DNA from: Clostridium kluyveri DSM 555
GTDB lineage: Bacteria; Bacillota; Clostridia; Clostridiales; Clostridiaceae
DNA: 64,000 nt
Direction of reading: 5' to 3'
Assembly: GCF_000016505.1 (NCBI RefSeq)
Contig: NC_009706.1
Location: 3,348,001 to 3,412,000 of the forward strand
Below, one piece after another: positions 7,725-14,703 of this stretch (its first letter is position 1; every line of letters starts with the position of its first letter). The notes under the pieces were generated by a model that saw nothing but the letters and a program-made list of their open reading frames with translations, was not told the origin of the DNA and did not search any database. Made by a program: the position numbers and the translations under genes.

Positions 7725-8045
7725 CTAATCCATCATGTCAAAATGCAATACATGATATCCTTTTTCACTTAAAGCTTTTGAAAATTCATCCCTTATTCTA
7801 GTTCTGTTATTTGCTTGTCCACCGCCAGTATTGATCATGTATCCTTCACCAATCCATTTAGTTTTACTTCTACAATAAAGGCCTGCTTTCTCTATAGCTT
7901 CGAGTACTTTTCTTTCCTGCCATCTCTTTAATATCAAAAATGTACTATCAAAATTGCAGGTACCGCCATCATCATTTGTTCTAACTTCTAACGCCTTTGA
8001 ATAAGCTTCTTTCAAATCCTCTGTTAACTGTTCGTATCTGTTCAT
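7725..8045 (-). CDS. Phage hypothetical protein, 106 aa
   Basis: Soluble protein with FDSTFLILKRWQERKVLEAI, KTKWIGEGYMINTGGGQAN and a C-terminal ALSEKGYHVLHFDMMD. No known catalytic motif. Start ATG 8045 follows AAAGGAGAGAAGA. It is in the early operon. Not recognised; function unknown. Confidence 0.6.
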   Translation of the reverse strand: MNRYEQLTEDLKEAYSKALEVRTNDDGGTCNFDSTFLILKRWQERKVLEAIEKAGLYCRSKTKWIGEGYMINTGGGQANNRTRIRDEFSKALSEKGYHVLHFDMMD

Positions 8046-8057
8046 TCTTCTCTCCTT

Positions 8058-8222
8058 TCAAATAACATTTGCCAAGAATATAATTACAGGTATTAGAACA
8101 ACTATAGTTAATTGATTCTCTGTGTCATCTTCTCTTTTAAATCTGATTGTGTGATATATAGCTAGTGCAATAACTGCCATAAGGCTATAAACTCCTAATA
8201 CTTGAACTCCTAGCTGTGTCAT
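8058..8222 (-). CDS. Small membrane protein, 54 aa
   Basis: ATG 8222 follows AAGGGAAAGT. Two hydrophobic segments (VLGVYSLMAVIALAIY and LTIVVLIPVIIFLANVI) flank a charged HTIRFKREDDTENQ loop, so a two-pass membrane protein is likely. It overlaps the 3' end of the Spo0E-like gene by 38 bases in another frame. Could be a holin-like or superinfection factor, but nothing proves it. Confidence 0.5.
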   Translation of the reverse strand: MTQLGVQVLGVYSLMAVIALAIYHTIRFKREDDTENQLTIVVLIPVIIFLANVI

Positions 8223-8370
8223 ACTTTCCCTTCTCCCCCTCCATCATTTTTCTCATTTCTGCATTTACAAGCTCGTCCATTTCTTGACTAGCCTCTAAAG
8301 TTCTAATATCTGATAAGTCATATAAATCCATACATTCATGTAACTTATCTCTAGCAGCTTCTATGGTCAT
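8185..8370 (-). CDS. Spo0E-like aspartyl-phosphate phosphatase (predicted)
   Basis: 61 residues. Spo0E-family proteins are short two-helix hairpins that dephosphorylate Spo0A~P and so delay sporulation. Seen here: first helix IEAARDKLHECMDLYDLSD, then the diagnostic SQEMDELVNAEMRK, which matches the family pattern SQ-x2-D-x-L(I/V). ATG 8370 overlaps the upstream TGA (ATGA) and follows CAGGTG; a longer reading from 8403 lacks a ribosome binding site. The short arginine/serine tail differs from classic members and overlaps the next gene. A prophage copy could tune host sporulation. The assignment rests on motif only. Confidence 0.6.
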   Translation of the reverse strand: MTIEAARDKLHECMDLYDLSDIRTLEASQEMDELVNAEMRKMMEGEKGKYDTARSSSIRSL

Positions 8371-8564
8371 GACTGCACCTGCTTTCCAAACGCTATACCC
8401 CATCTAGGAGCTTTATGTCTTTTAATCTCAACTCCATTTTCAATCAGGATATTTTTTAAAGTTGTTGGAGCACAGTCTACACTTAAAGCTGCCCTATTTA
8501 AAGATCCATATTTGTTGTATAGTTCAATGGCTCTATTTACATCTATTGCCTTTGCTCTACGCAT
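8367..8564 (-). CDS. Small helix-turn-helix phage protein, 65 aa
   Basis: A homeodomain-like DNA-binding unit is visible: DVNRAIELYNKYGSLNRAAL followed by DCAPTTLKNILIENGVEI. The basic tail KRHKAPRWG may contact DNA. It is coupled to the Spo0E-like gene by an ATGA overlap. Likely a regulator or terminase-small-like DNA binder; specific role unknown. Confidence 0.6.
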   Translation of the reverse strand: MRRAKAIDVNRAIELYNKYGSLNRAALSVDCAPTTLKNILIENGVEIKRHKAPRWGIAFGKQVQS

Positions 8565-8594
8565 CTACTCTGTTCCTCCTCTCTTTTTCCCTAT

Positions 8595-8807
8595 CTAATA
8601 CCACTCACAATCCTTAGTAATGTGCAACCATACACCATCATTCAATGTAACTTTCAGATGCTTTTCATTCATCCTAGATATCTTTACCGGTTTATGCTTA
8701 TCTGGGAATTCCCATGCATTATAAAACTTTTCACAGAACTTTTTGAAAAGCTCCTTGTCAGCATTACTTAATTTGTTAAATCCTTTTACTTCGGTAGCAT
8801 TAAACAT
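8595..8807 (-). CDS. Phage hypothetical protein, 70 aa
   Basis: Contains LSNADKELFKKFCEKFYNAW, HKPVKISRMNEKHLKVTLND and ends GVWLHITKDCEWY. Ribosome binding site AGGAAAGTAA precedes ATG 8807. It overlaps the end of the next upstream gene by 8 bases. Not recognised. Confidence 0.55.
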   Translation of the reverse strand: MFNATEVKGFNKLSNADKELFKKFCEKFYNAWEFPDKHKPVKISRMNEKHLKVTLNDGVWLHITKDCEWY

Positions 8808-9018
8808 TTACTTTCCTCCTTTTCCTCCTGTATGGTCGTTCCATACTCTCCAATTCCTCGGAATATTCATCTAAAGGTAAACTTTCTAAAGAATTGGTGT
8901 AGTAATCAATGTTTTCATGAGGGTAATATAGTTCTTGAATAATAGTTTGAGCCAACTCTCTACGTGTTACCTGTGCTCCTGAAAATACACCTATTTTAAT
9001 TTTTACTGAGTTGGTCAT
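8800..9018 (-). CDS. Phage hypothetical protein, 72 aa
   Basis: A beta-alpha start (MTNSVKIKIGVFSGAQVTRR) is followed by an acidic middle and a strongly basic end (RPYRRKRRKVNV). ATG 9018 is directly adjacent to the TAA of the antirepressor gene, which suggests translational coupling. Not recognised; the basic tail may bind nucleic acid. Confidence 0.55.
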   Translation of the reverse strand: MTNSVKIKIGVFSGAQVTRRELAQTIIQELYYPHENIDYYTNSLESLPLDEYSEELESMERPYRRKRRKVNV

Positions 9019-9786
9019 TTATATTGCCTTCTCACCCAGAGTTGCTCGATTAGCTTCCTGAACTTCCCTGAGCAAAGCTCCTTGTAATGTAATGGCATTT
9101 ATATATTTCAATGCTGAGCTATAATCTTTCCTTAAAATATTGTGATATACTGTAACATTTAAATAATCTTTTAAGGTTCTCCAGATATAGCTGTAAACTT
9201 TTTTCCTTATAGATGTATTCATATAAGCACTGCTTTCATCTCCATAGCATAAAGCTTTAACTCTCTTGTTAACTAATTTTTGAATTGTTTTAGCCTGTCC
9301 ATCACTTATATTCATTGTCAAAGCCAAACTCTCAACTTTAATATCAAGTTCATTAATTTTTTCTTCATGTTGTTCTATAACCTGATACTGGAGCCTTAAT
9401 TGTTCCATTGGTGAAAGCTGCTTTTGTTCCTTACCTCTAAAATAACTATTTACTAATTCCCTTTGAACCTTCCATGCTAAATCATCTGTAAAAGACTTTA
9501 CTAACATAAGATATCCACTTTCTGTTATTAGAGTTAATCCTCTGTTTGGAATTTCTAAAGTACGAATTTCGTCCTTTTCAGATGTGGTTACTATAAAGTA
9601 ATCTACCCCATTTATAAATCTCTCTGTTTTCCTATCATCCTCATATTTATTTTCATTGAAGTTTCTTTTAGCAGTACCTTCAATTCTTTCATGCAGCATA
9701 TCAATATCTTTAAAAGTTACTACTCTTTGTCCTTTAAATTCTTTAACTGATAAATCCTTATTTTGGATTTTTACTAAATTACTCAA
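9019..9786 (-). CDS. Phage antirepressor, ORF6N and ORF6C domains
   Basis: 255 residues. N-terminal ORF6N domain (about 8-110: FKGQRVVTFKDIDMLHERIE, FINGVDYFIVTT, GLTLITESGYLMLVKSF) joined by a coiled linker to an ORF6C domain (about 150-245: DGQAKTIQKLVNKRVKAL, SYIWRTLKDYLNV, YHNILRKDYSSALKYI). Proteins of this build act as antirepressors, binding the lysogeny repressor or its operators to promote lytic growth. It starts with TTG 9786 behind AAGGAGAG. It lies just downstream of an XRE regulator and is probably under repressor control. Confidence 0.85.
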   Translation of the reverse strand: MSNLVKIQNKDLSVKEFKGQRVVTFKDIDMLHERIEGTAKRNFNENKYEDDRKTERFINGVDYFIVTTSEKDEIRTLEIPNRGLTLITESGYLMLVKSFTDDLAWKVQRELVNSYFRGKEQKQLSPMEQLRLQYQVIEQHEEKINELDIKVESLALTMNISDGQAKTIQKLVNKRVKALCYGDESSAYMNTSIRKKVYSYIWRTLKDYLNVTVYHNILRKDYSSALKYINAITLQGALLREVQEANRATLGEKAI

Positions 9787-9807
9787 TATTTGTTCTCTCC
9801 TTTCTAC

Positions 9808-10281
9808 TTATTTCAGATTCTTCTTTGCCCAAAGTTCTAAGGACTGTACCTTTTCAGAAAACTCTATCAAACCTTTAACTATATTTATAAAATCCTGTTT
9901 TTCATTTTTATCAACAGCTCCATCCTGCAAAATTTCCATTAGCCTCTCTACAAAAGTTTCTGGATTTTTTGATAAAACCGATAGTTGAATTGCAAGACAA
10001 GATATTTCTTTAAGTTCTACATTAGGAGCGATACACTTTCCTATAGGACACTCATTATTGCAGTAATGGTACATAAGTTCTGGAGCATTATAGGTATCTG
10101 CCATTCTTACAACCATGTCTACTGGTATCTGTTTACACAAATCATTTTCATAATTTGCCATTGAACGATCGCTTACTCCAAACATTTTTCCTGCACCCTC
10201 TCTACTTTTAAGCCTGTCATTATATTCTGCTGCTCTTAATCGTGCTCTCATATAGACATTGTTAGTGTTTTCCATTTTCAT
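9808..10281 (-). CDS. Helix-turn-helix phage regulator, 157 aa
   Basis: An XRE-like HTH at the N-terminus (residues about 12-60: YNDRLKSREGAGKMFGVSDR, SMANYENDLCKQIPVDMVVR) is followed by four clustered cysteines (HYCNNECPIGKCIAP) that may bind metal, then a helical tail. ATG 10281 behind GAGGTGAGATAT is preferred over GTG 10290. It is the first gene of the antirepressor unit and probably regulates it. The Cys cluster is a notable addition for a phage HTH. Confidence 0.7.
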   Translation of the reverse strand: MKMENTNNVYMRARLRAAEYNDRLKSREGAGKMFGVSDRSMANYENDLCKQIPVDMVVRMADTYNAPELMYHYCNNECPIGKCIAPNVELKEISCLAIQLSVLSKNPETFVERLMEILQDGAVDKNEKQDFINIVKGLIEFSEKVQSLELWAKKNLK

Positions 10282-10290
10282 ATATCTCAC

Positions 10291-10466
10291 CTCTTTTCTC
10301 TAATGAAAATTCATATTGTTGTGAAGAAGATACCGTCAAGTTACACACTATAGATGCTTCTCTTATGGTAAAATTTTAGTAGCAAAAACTTTGAAAATTT
10401 CATAGCATATATTGAGGATGTGTTTGCTTTTGATTGAAAGTGAAATTTTAAAATAGGCATTTCGGC
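10291..10466. promoter_or_regulatory. Leader before the early operon
   Basis: 176 bases without a convincing gene. It separates the small 10,467-10,643 gene from the antirepressor unit and must hold the promoter for the minus-strand block if that block has its own. AT-rich hexamers are present, but I cannot pick a -35/-10 pair with confidence. Confidence 0.3.
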
Positions 10467-10643
10467 CTATAATCTTTTGCTTTCAATTCTTTGCATTAAC
10501 ACATCTAGTCCTCTGGCTCCTGAACCTTCCTCTTTAAATAATTTTTCAAGGACTATTAATGTTGCTCTTGCTTGACTTTCGTGAAGTTGTCGCATTGCTT
10601 CTGGATCATCCAATGGCCAATTAGCTATAACTTTTATTGCCAT
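10467..10643 (-). CDS. Small phage protein, 58 aa
   Basis: Starts MAIKVIANWPLDDPEAMRQL and continues as a helix to RGLDVLMQRIESKRL. ATG 10643 lies eight bases after AAAAGGGG. It sits next to the repressor gene at 10,699 on the same strand. Not recognised; no DNA-binding motif evident. Confidence 0.55.
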   Translation of the reverse strand: MAIKVIANWPLDDPEAMRQLHESQARATLIVLEKLFKEEGSGARGLDVLMQRIESKRL

Positions 10644-10698
10644 GCCCATACCCCTTTTACTTACTTTTTACTATAGTATTCAGATTGAAGCTGTATTG

Positions 10699-10941
10699 CT
10701 ACACAACCTCCTTTGTTCCTTCTGAATTTATATTAAAAGACTTTATTTCTGTATCTTTTATTAGTTCAGATGGTGTTGTATTTAATGCTTCCGCAATCTT
10801 ATATAATGTCGGCATTGATGGATTAGCTTTATTGTTTTCAATTTTTGATATAGTAGCAAGTTCAACCCCTACTTTTTCAGCTAATGAAGTTGCTGTCATG
10901 CCAAGGCTTTTGCGGTATTCTCTAATTTTGGTTCCAAGCAT
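10699..10941 (-). CDS. XRE-family HTH repressor (first divergent pair, minus)
   Basis: 80 residues, essentially one HTH_3 domain: TKIREYRKSLGMTATSLAEK, VGVELATISKIENNKANPSM, then YKIAEALNTTPSEL. The C-terminal tail is short with no oligomerisation or protease domain, so this is a Cro-sized regulator. ATG 10941 follows GGAAGGAGG. It is transcribed away from the 11,091 regulator, with two 17-bp palindromes between them that are the likely operators. Confidence 0.85.
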   Translation of the reverse strand: MLGTKIREYRKSLGMTATSLAEKVGVELATISKIENNKANPSMPTLYKIAEALNTTPSELIKDTEIKSFNINSEGTKEVV

Positions 10942-10976
10942 TTTGATTGCCTCCTTCCAATCTATAGTTATATTAT

Positions 10977-11024
10977 ATTAGATTTAATCTAATATATCAA
11001 TAAAAAAATTAGAAATAATCTAAT
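10977..11024. promoter_or_regulatory. Operator pair ATTAG(A/T)nnAATCTAAT
   Basis: Two 17-bp palindromes, ATTAGATTTAATCTAAT at 10,977-10,993 and ATTAGAAATAATCTAAT at 11,008-11,024, have centres 31 bp apart (about three helical turns). A further half-site AAATCTAA lies near 11,070. They sit between divergent HTH genes and overlap their presumed promoters. Inference: binding sites for one or both regulators. Confidence 0.75.
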
Positions 11025-11090
11025 ATTTTTATAAAGTTTTATTTATGTTATGATCATATATATTGAATTAAATCTAAGGTGGTATACATT

Positions 11091-11405
11091 ATGATTGATA
11101 TAGGTAACAGAGTTATCAAATTACGAAAATTACATAAAATATCTCAAAATAAATTAGCTATTAGTTTAAATGTAGCTGCTGCCACAATAAATAAAATTGA
11201 AAAAGGTACTGCAAAACCATCAATTGATTTACTAATAAAAATATGTGAGTTTTTCTCTATAACTCTTTCTGAATTCTTTAACAATGGCAACAATTCAGAA
11301 CCTGTTATACTTAATCCTCAGCTTAAAGAACTATTGGATAATGCTAAAGATTTAACCCCCGAACAGCTTGAATTACTTTCAAAATTCATAAAATCTATAA
11401 AATAA
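11091..11405 (+). CDS. XRE-family HTH regulator (first divergent pair, plus)
   Basis: 104 residues. The HTH (GNRVIKLRKLHKISQNKLAI ... AAATINKIEKGTAKPSIDLL) fills the first 65 residues; the C-terminal LNPQLKELLDNAKDLTPEQL helix pair is typical of small clostridial repressors and probably dimerises. ATG 11091 lies behind AAGGTGG; an upstream in-frame GTG overlaps this ribosome binding site and is unlikely. It is followed 20 bases later by a coiled-coil gene, apparently cotranscribed. Confidence 0.85.
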   Translation: MIDIGNRVIKLRKLHKISQNKLAISLNVAAATINKIEKGTAKPSIDLLIKICEFFSITLSEFFNNGNNSEPVILNPQLKELLDNAKDLTPEQLELLSKFIKSIK

Positions 11406-11425
11406 ACTGAAAGGATATGATATAA

Positions 11426-11725
11426 ATGTCTTCTGCCGAAAAACTATTGCAACAAATACTTGATTCTCAAAATAAAACTAATGAACGTCTTGATAAACTT
11501 GAAGCTCAAACATCTGAAAACACCCAAATACTTAAAGCTCTTGAACATAAAGTTGACATTGTAAAAGCCGAGCAAGAAAACATGAAGCATAATTTAGCCA
11601 ATATTTCCGGCGACATACAATCAATAAAAAAAGATGTTAATATACTATCAAAAGATGTAGCTTTCATTGAAACTGCAACTGGTAAAAACATAATGGATAT
11701 AGCCTACCTTAAATCTGCCAAATAG
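11426..11725 (+). CDS. Coiled-coil protein, 99 aa
   Basis: Almost the whole chain is heptad-like (LLQQILDSQNKTNERLDKLE, LEHKVDIVKAEQENMKHNLA, DIQSIKKDVNILSKDVAFIE). No membrane segment or enzyme motif. AAGGATATGATATAA precedes ATG 11426. Its place just after an HTH gene suggests it modifies or partners that regulator, but this is inferred only. Similar coiled-coil proteins are common near XRE genes in clostridia; function unknown. Confidence 0.65.
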   Translation: MSSAEKLLQQILDSQNKTNERLDKLEAQTSENTQILKALEHKVDIVKAEQENMKHNLANISGDIQSIKKDVNILSKDVAFIETATGKNIMDIAYLKSAK

Positions 11726-11790
11726 ATCGAGCTATATCTTTAATATTCAGATCGAAGTTAAGTGGTTACTGCTTGTTCTAATTTTGCTAA

Positions 11791-12042
11791 TTACACTACT
11801 TCTTTTTGTTTTTCAGCCTGTATTGGTTTATTTATACACTTTTCGTGTAGTTGGCTTTTAAAAAAAATTTCATCTACATTTACATTAAACTTTTTTTTCA
11901 CCTTTTTAATAAAATTGAAGCTTGGATTTCTCTCCCCTGATTCAATTTTAATGTAAAAAGATGATGATATTCCTAGAGCTAATGCCATATCTTTCTGGCT
12001 CATATTTAAAGATTCTCTGAATTCTATTAAGTTTGAATTCAT
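11791..12042 (-). CDS. XRE-family HTH regulator (second divergent pair, minus)
   Basis: 83 residues with one HTH_3 domain: FRESLNMSQKDMALALGISS, SFYIKIESGERNPSFNFIKK, VKKKFNVNVDEIF. The C-terminus is short and basic, then hydrophilic. ATG 12042 follows AGGAGG about 9 bases upstream. Divergent from the 12,200 repressor, with four ACAC-n6-GTGT sites in between. Resembles immunity-type regulators of integrative elements and phages. Confidence 0.85.
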   Translation of the reverse strand: MNSNLIEFRESLNMSQKDMALALGISSSFYIKIESGERNPSFNFIKKVKKKFNVNVDEIFFKSQLHEKCINKPIQAEKQKEVV

Positions 12043-12070
12043 AATAAATATAAACCTCCTTTCGTTTAAT

Positions 12071-12175
12071 ACACGTTATGTGTTGTTTGTATTTTTATAT
12101 TATCACACGATATGTGTTGAGTCAATATTTTTTACACTTTTTGTGTGAAATATTTTAAATAACACAATATGTGTT
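12071..12175. promoter_or_regulatory. Four operator-like ACACnnTATGTGTT sites
   Basis: Sites at 12,071-12,084 (ACACGTTATGTGTT), 12,105-12,118 (ACACGATATGTGTT), 12,134-12,147 (ACACTTTTTGTGTG) and 12,162-12,175 (ACACAATATGTGTT). Spacing of starts is 34, 29 and 28 bp. They fill the gap between two divergent repressor genes, like the OL/OR arrays of lambdoid phages. Inference: cooperative operator array. Confidence 0.8.
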
Positions 12176-12199
12176 AAAATATAATTATGAGGTGATTAT

Positions 12200-12802
12200 A
12201 TGTTTGGAGAAAAATTAAAAAAACTAAGAATGGATAAGAACATGACCCAACAGGAGCTTGCAAAAATTTTAAAAATTTCTTCAAGCACTATTGGGATGTA
12301 TGAACAGAATCGAAGATCGCCAGATATAGAAACACTGAAATTAATAGCTGACTATTTTCAATGCTCTACTGATTATTTACTAGGAAAAAATGATATTGAA
12401 AATATGAATCGCTTATCTTTACTAAGAAAAAGCCATAATATGAGTCAAGCTGAATTGGCTGAAAAACTTGGTGTAACTCAACAAACCATAAGTAAATATG
12501 AAAATGGTAGTCGTGAACCTGATACAGAAACATTAAAATTACTATCATCTATATTTAATGTTTCTATAGACTACTTATTGGGTGCAACAAATATACGAAA
12601 TCATGATACTACATATATAACACCCAAAGAACATGAAGATATAGAAGAAGTTGTGGAAGAACTAAGAGAACGATTACTAAATACAGAAAATTTTAAGATA
12701 GAAGGTGAGCCTACCACCAAAGAAGATATTGAAACAATTTTAGATTCTGTTAAAGTAGGTATAGAAATGGCTAAGATTAAAAAACGTAGAAATCAAGAAT
12801 AA
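12200..12802 (+). CDS. CI-like repressor with two tandem HTH domains
   Basis: 200 residues. Two complete XRE domains are visible: residues about 4-60 (LKKLRMDKNMTQQELAKILK, SSSTIGMYEQNRRSPD) and about 72-130 (LLRKSHNMSQAELAEKLGVT, QQTISKYENGSREPD), each ending in the (I/S)xDYLLG phrase. The C-terminal 65 residues are charged helices with no S24 protease fold, so SOS-type self-cleavage is not expected. ATG 12200 follows GAGGTGATTAT. Likely the main immunity repressor; tandem HTHs could let one chain occupy both half-sites of an operator. Confidence 0.85.
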   Translation: MFGEKLKKLRMDKNMTQQELAKILKISSSTIGMYEQNRRSPDIETLKLIADYFQCSTDYLLGKNDIENMNRLSLLRKSHNMSQAELAEKLGVTQQTISKYENGSREPDTETLKLLSSIFNVSIDYLLGATNIRNHDTTYITPKEHEDIEEVVEELRERLLNTENFKIEGEPTTKEDIETILDSVKVGIEMAKIKKRRNQE

Positions 12803-12804
12803 AT

Positions 12805-12842
12805 AAAAATTCTCATTCTAAAATAGTTTGAGAATTTTTTTT
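12805..12842 (+). terminator. Rho-independent terminator after CI-like repressor
   Basis: Inverted repeat AATTCTCA ... TGAGAATT with a ~14-base loop followed by eight T residues, starting three bases after the stop codon. Confidence 0.8.
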
Positions 12843-12973
12843 ATAGAATTTTCCGGGTCTTTCAGGAAATAAAGTTTAATTTTATTAACTTTTATTTTTT
12901 GTAAAATATAGCAGGAAAATCGAATATATTGTAGAACTTATACATTAAAACGTTTTAAGGAGGTATATGGAAA

Positions 12974-13117
12974 ATGAAATCTTTAAAAGAAAAGCTATTA
13001 AAGAAAAGTATGAAAATGGTGGGTTCATTATCTTTGTTTTTTGCAGCAATGGTTCTAGTTTCAACATCTCTAATAGGTGGTCACCAACCAAAGTGTCCTG
13101 ATGATTTGTTAAAGTAG
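12974..13117 (+). CDS. AgrD-like cyclic peptide pheromone precursor, 47 aa
   Basis: Short peptide with the AgrD layout: a basic amphipathic N-terminus (MKSLKEKLLKKSMKM), a hydrophobic middle (VGSLSLFFAAMVLVSTSLIG), and a hydrophilic C-terminus HQPKCPDDLLK whose P-x-x-P-like acidic tail resembles the AgrB-recognised tail. In classic AgrD the ring Cys lies N-terminal to the tail; here the only Cys is inside QPKCP, and serines precede it, so the mature ring cannot be assigned. AGGAGG lies ten bases before ATG 12974; ATG 12967 in another frame is only three bases from it. No AgrB processing enzyme is nearby. Confidence 0.65.
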   Translation: MKSLKEKLLKKSMKMVGSLSLFFAAMVLVSTSLIGGHQPKCPDDLLK

Positions 13118-13132
13118 TATTTACTTGAATTC

Positions 13133-13205
13133 TTTATAAATGTTGTAGTTAAAAATTTCATAGAAAACACAAAAACAGTGATTTTTAGTCTACAACATTT
13201 ATAAA
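13133..13205 (+). other. Long inverted repeat between agrD-like gene and kinase
   Basis: Arms TTTATAAATGTTGTAG (13,133-13,148) and CTACAACATTTATAAA (13,190-13,205) match perfectly over 16 bp; the pairing continues inward as TAAAAAT/ATTTTTA. The RNA would form a long hairpin followed by an A/T-rich stretch, not a clean T-run. It could attenuate or protect the transcript between the two genes. Confidence 0.65.
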
Positions 13206-13236
13206 AAATTAATTTTAGGAACAAGGGAGGTATTAT

Positions 13237-14553
13237 ATGTCCATTATAATAAGAGAAATAGTATAAGATACTATAGAAGCATTACTTCTTTTAATGGTTT
13301 TTGAATCATTATATAATGAAAAAAAATTCATACTACAGAATAAAATTAAAACAGTCTTATTTTTTATATTATATATTTCTGTAACTTCTTGGTGTTCATT
13401 CCATATTCTAATACCCTATCATACACTGTTACTTGTAGCACTTAACATTTTATTGCTTGCCTGTATTACAAAAATAAAAATTTTTCATTCTATGGTTATA
13501 GTTTCTTTATTTGTTACAATAATTTTGATTACAGAAACTTTTATTCAGCTTATTGAAATGCTTATATTTAACATAAATTTAAATCAAATCTTTTTGAATT
13601 CCAAGTATTTTAATATTTTTATAATAGTATCTAAAATATCGCAAATACTTATTGCGGTATTAACCTTTAAGTTTAACTCATATTTTACTAAACTTAAATT
13701 ATTTGAAAAAGAAGGATCTATCTTCGCTAATTTAATAATAGAATTAGGTGTGTTTACTCTTTTTATAGTTTGTATTAACTATGGTATTTTTCATATAAAA
13801 AATGTTCAAACCTATAACATTATTATTTTTATTATTTACTTTATATTTTTGATAGCAAAATTCAGAAGCTTAAAAGAAAAGCAACTAGCTGTAAATATAA
13901 ATATCAATTATAAAATTCAAGAACAGCAAATTAAAAATATGGAGGAAATAATAAGTATAATCAGACAAGAAAAGCACGATTTTGCCAATCATATAAATGT
14001 TATACAAGGGCTATGTTTATTAAACAAGCCTGATACTGTCGAAAAAATAGATAGTTATGTACGAAAAATTTCAGGCACAATACATGCCTCTTTTAGGTAT
14101 TTGAACACAGGGAATGATTACATAGACGGTATGTTATCCATAAAAAACAACTATGCAGTAAAAAACAATATTAATTTTGAAGTTATAATTGATGAACCTT
14201 TCAGCTCAATAAAAATTAGAGAAGATGAATTAATAAGTATTATGAGCAATCTTATAGACAATGCATTTGAAGCATTCACTAAATCAGATGTGAGAAATAA
14301 GGAAATATCCATTACCACCTTTAAGGAAGACAGAAACTTTTGTATCGAGATAGCTGATAATGGAGATGTTATCCCTGGAAATATAATAGAAAAAATTTTC
14401 AATAGAGGTTTTTCTACAAAAGTTAAACAAAATGATCTTCATGGATTCGGACTGTATATTACTAAACAATTAGTTGAGAAAAATAATGGGACTATATCTG
14501 TAGAAAGTATTACAGAAAAAACTAAATTTTTGATAAAGTTTAGAATGGATTAA
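13237..14553 (+). pseudogene. AgrC-like sensor histidine kinase, TAA at codon 10
   Basis: From ATG 13237, which has a perfect AAGGGAGGTATTAT ribosome binding site, the frame reads nine residues, meets TAA at 13,264-13,266 and then continues open to 14,553. Restart at ATG 13294 gives 419 residues but lacks a ribosome binding site. The body is a GHKL kinase: six or so membrane segments (to about residue 200), H-box RQEKHDFANHINVIQG with the phospho-accepting His, N-box DNAFEAF, and G-box HGFGLYITKQ. Catalytic parts look intact, so readthrough, restart or recent inactivation are all possible. No response regulator gene is adjacent. Confidence 0.75.
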
Positions 14554-14703
14554 ATAGATAAAGCTCTTACATAGAAAAGTAACTAAAATATGGTATAATA
14601 TTAATTAAGAGAATAAAAATGTTTTTTAGTTGGCCATCTCCCAGTGTTTTATCTCTCACAAAAGAGGTCGTTGCGGTTAATAGACAACAGAGGAGGTGGC
14701 AGT

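Noticed and set aside
12967-13098. Alternative ORF over the AgrD-like gene starting at the first ATG
   Set aside because: The ATG is only three bases after AGGAGG, too close, and the product has none of the pheromone layout.
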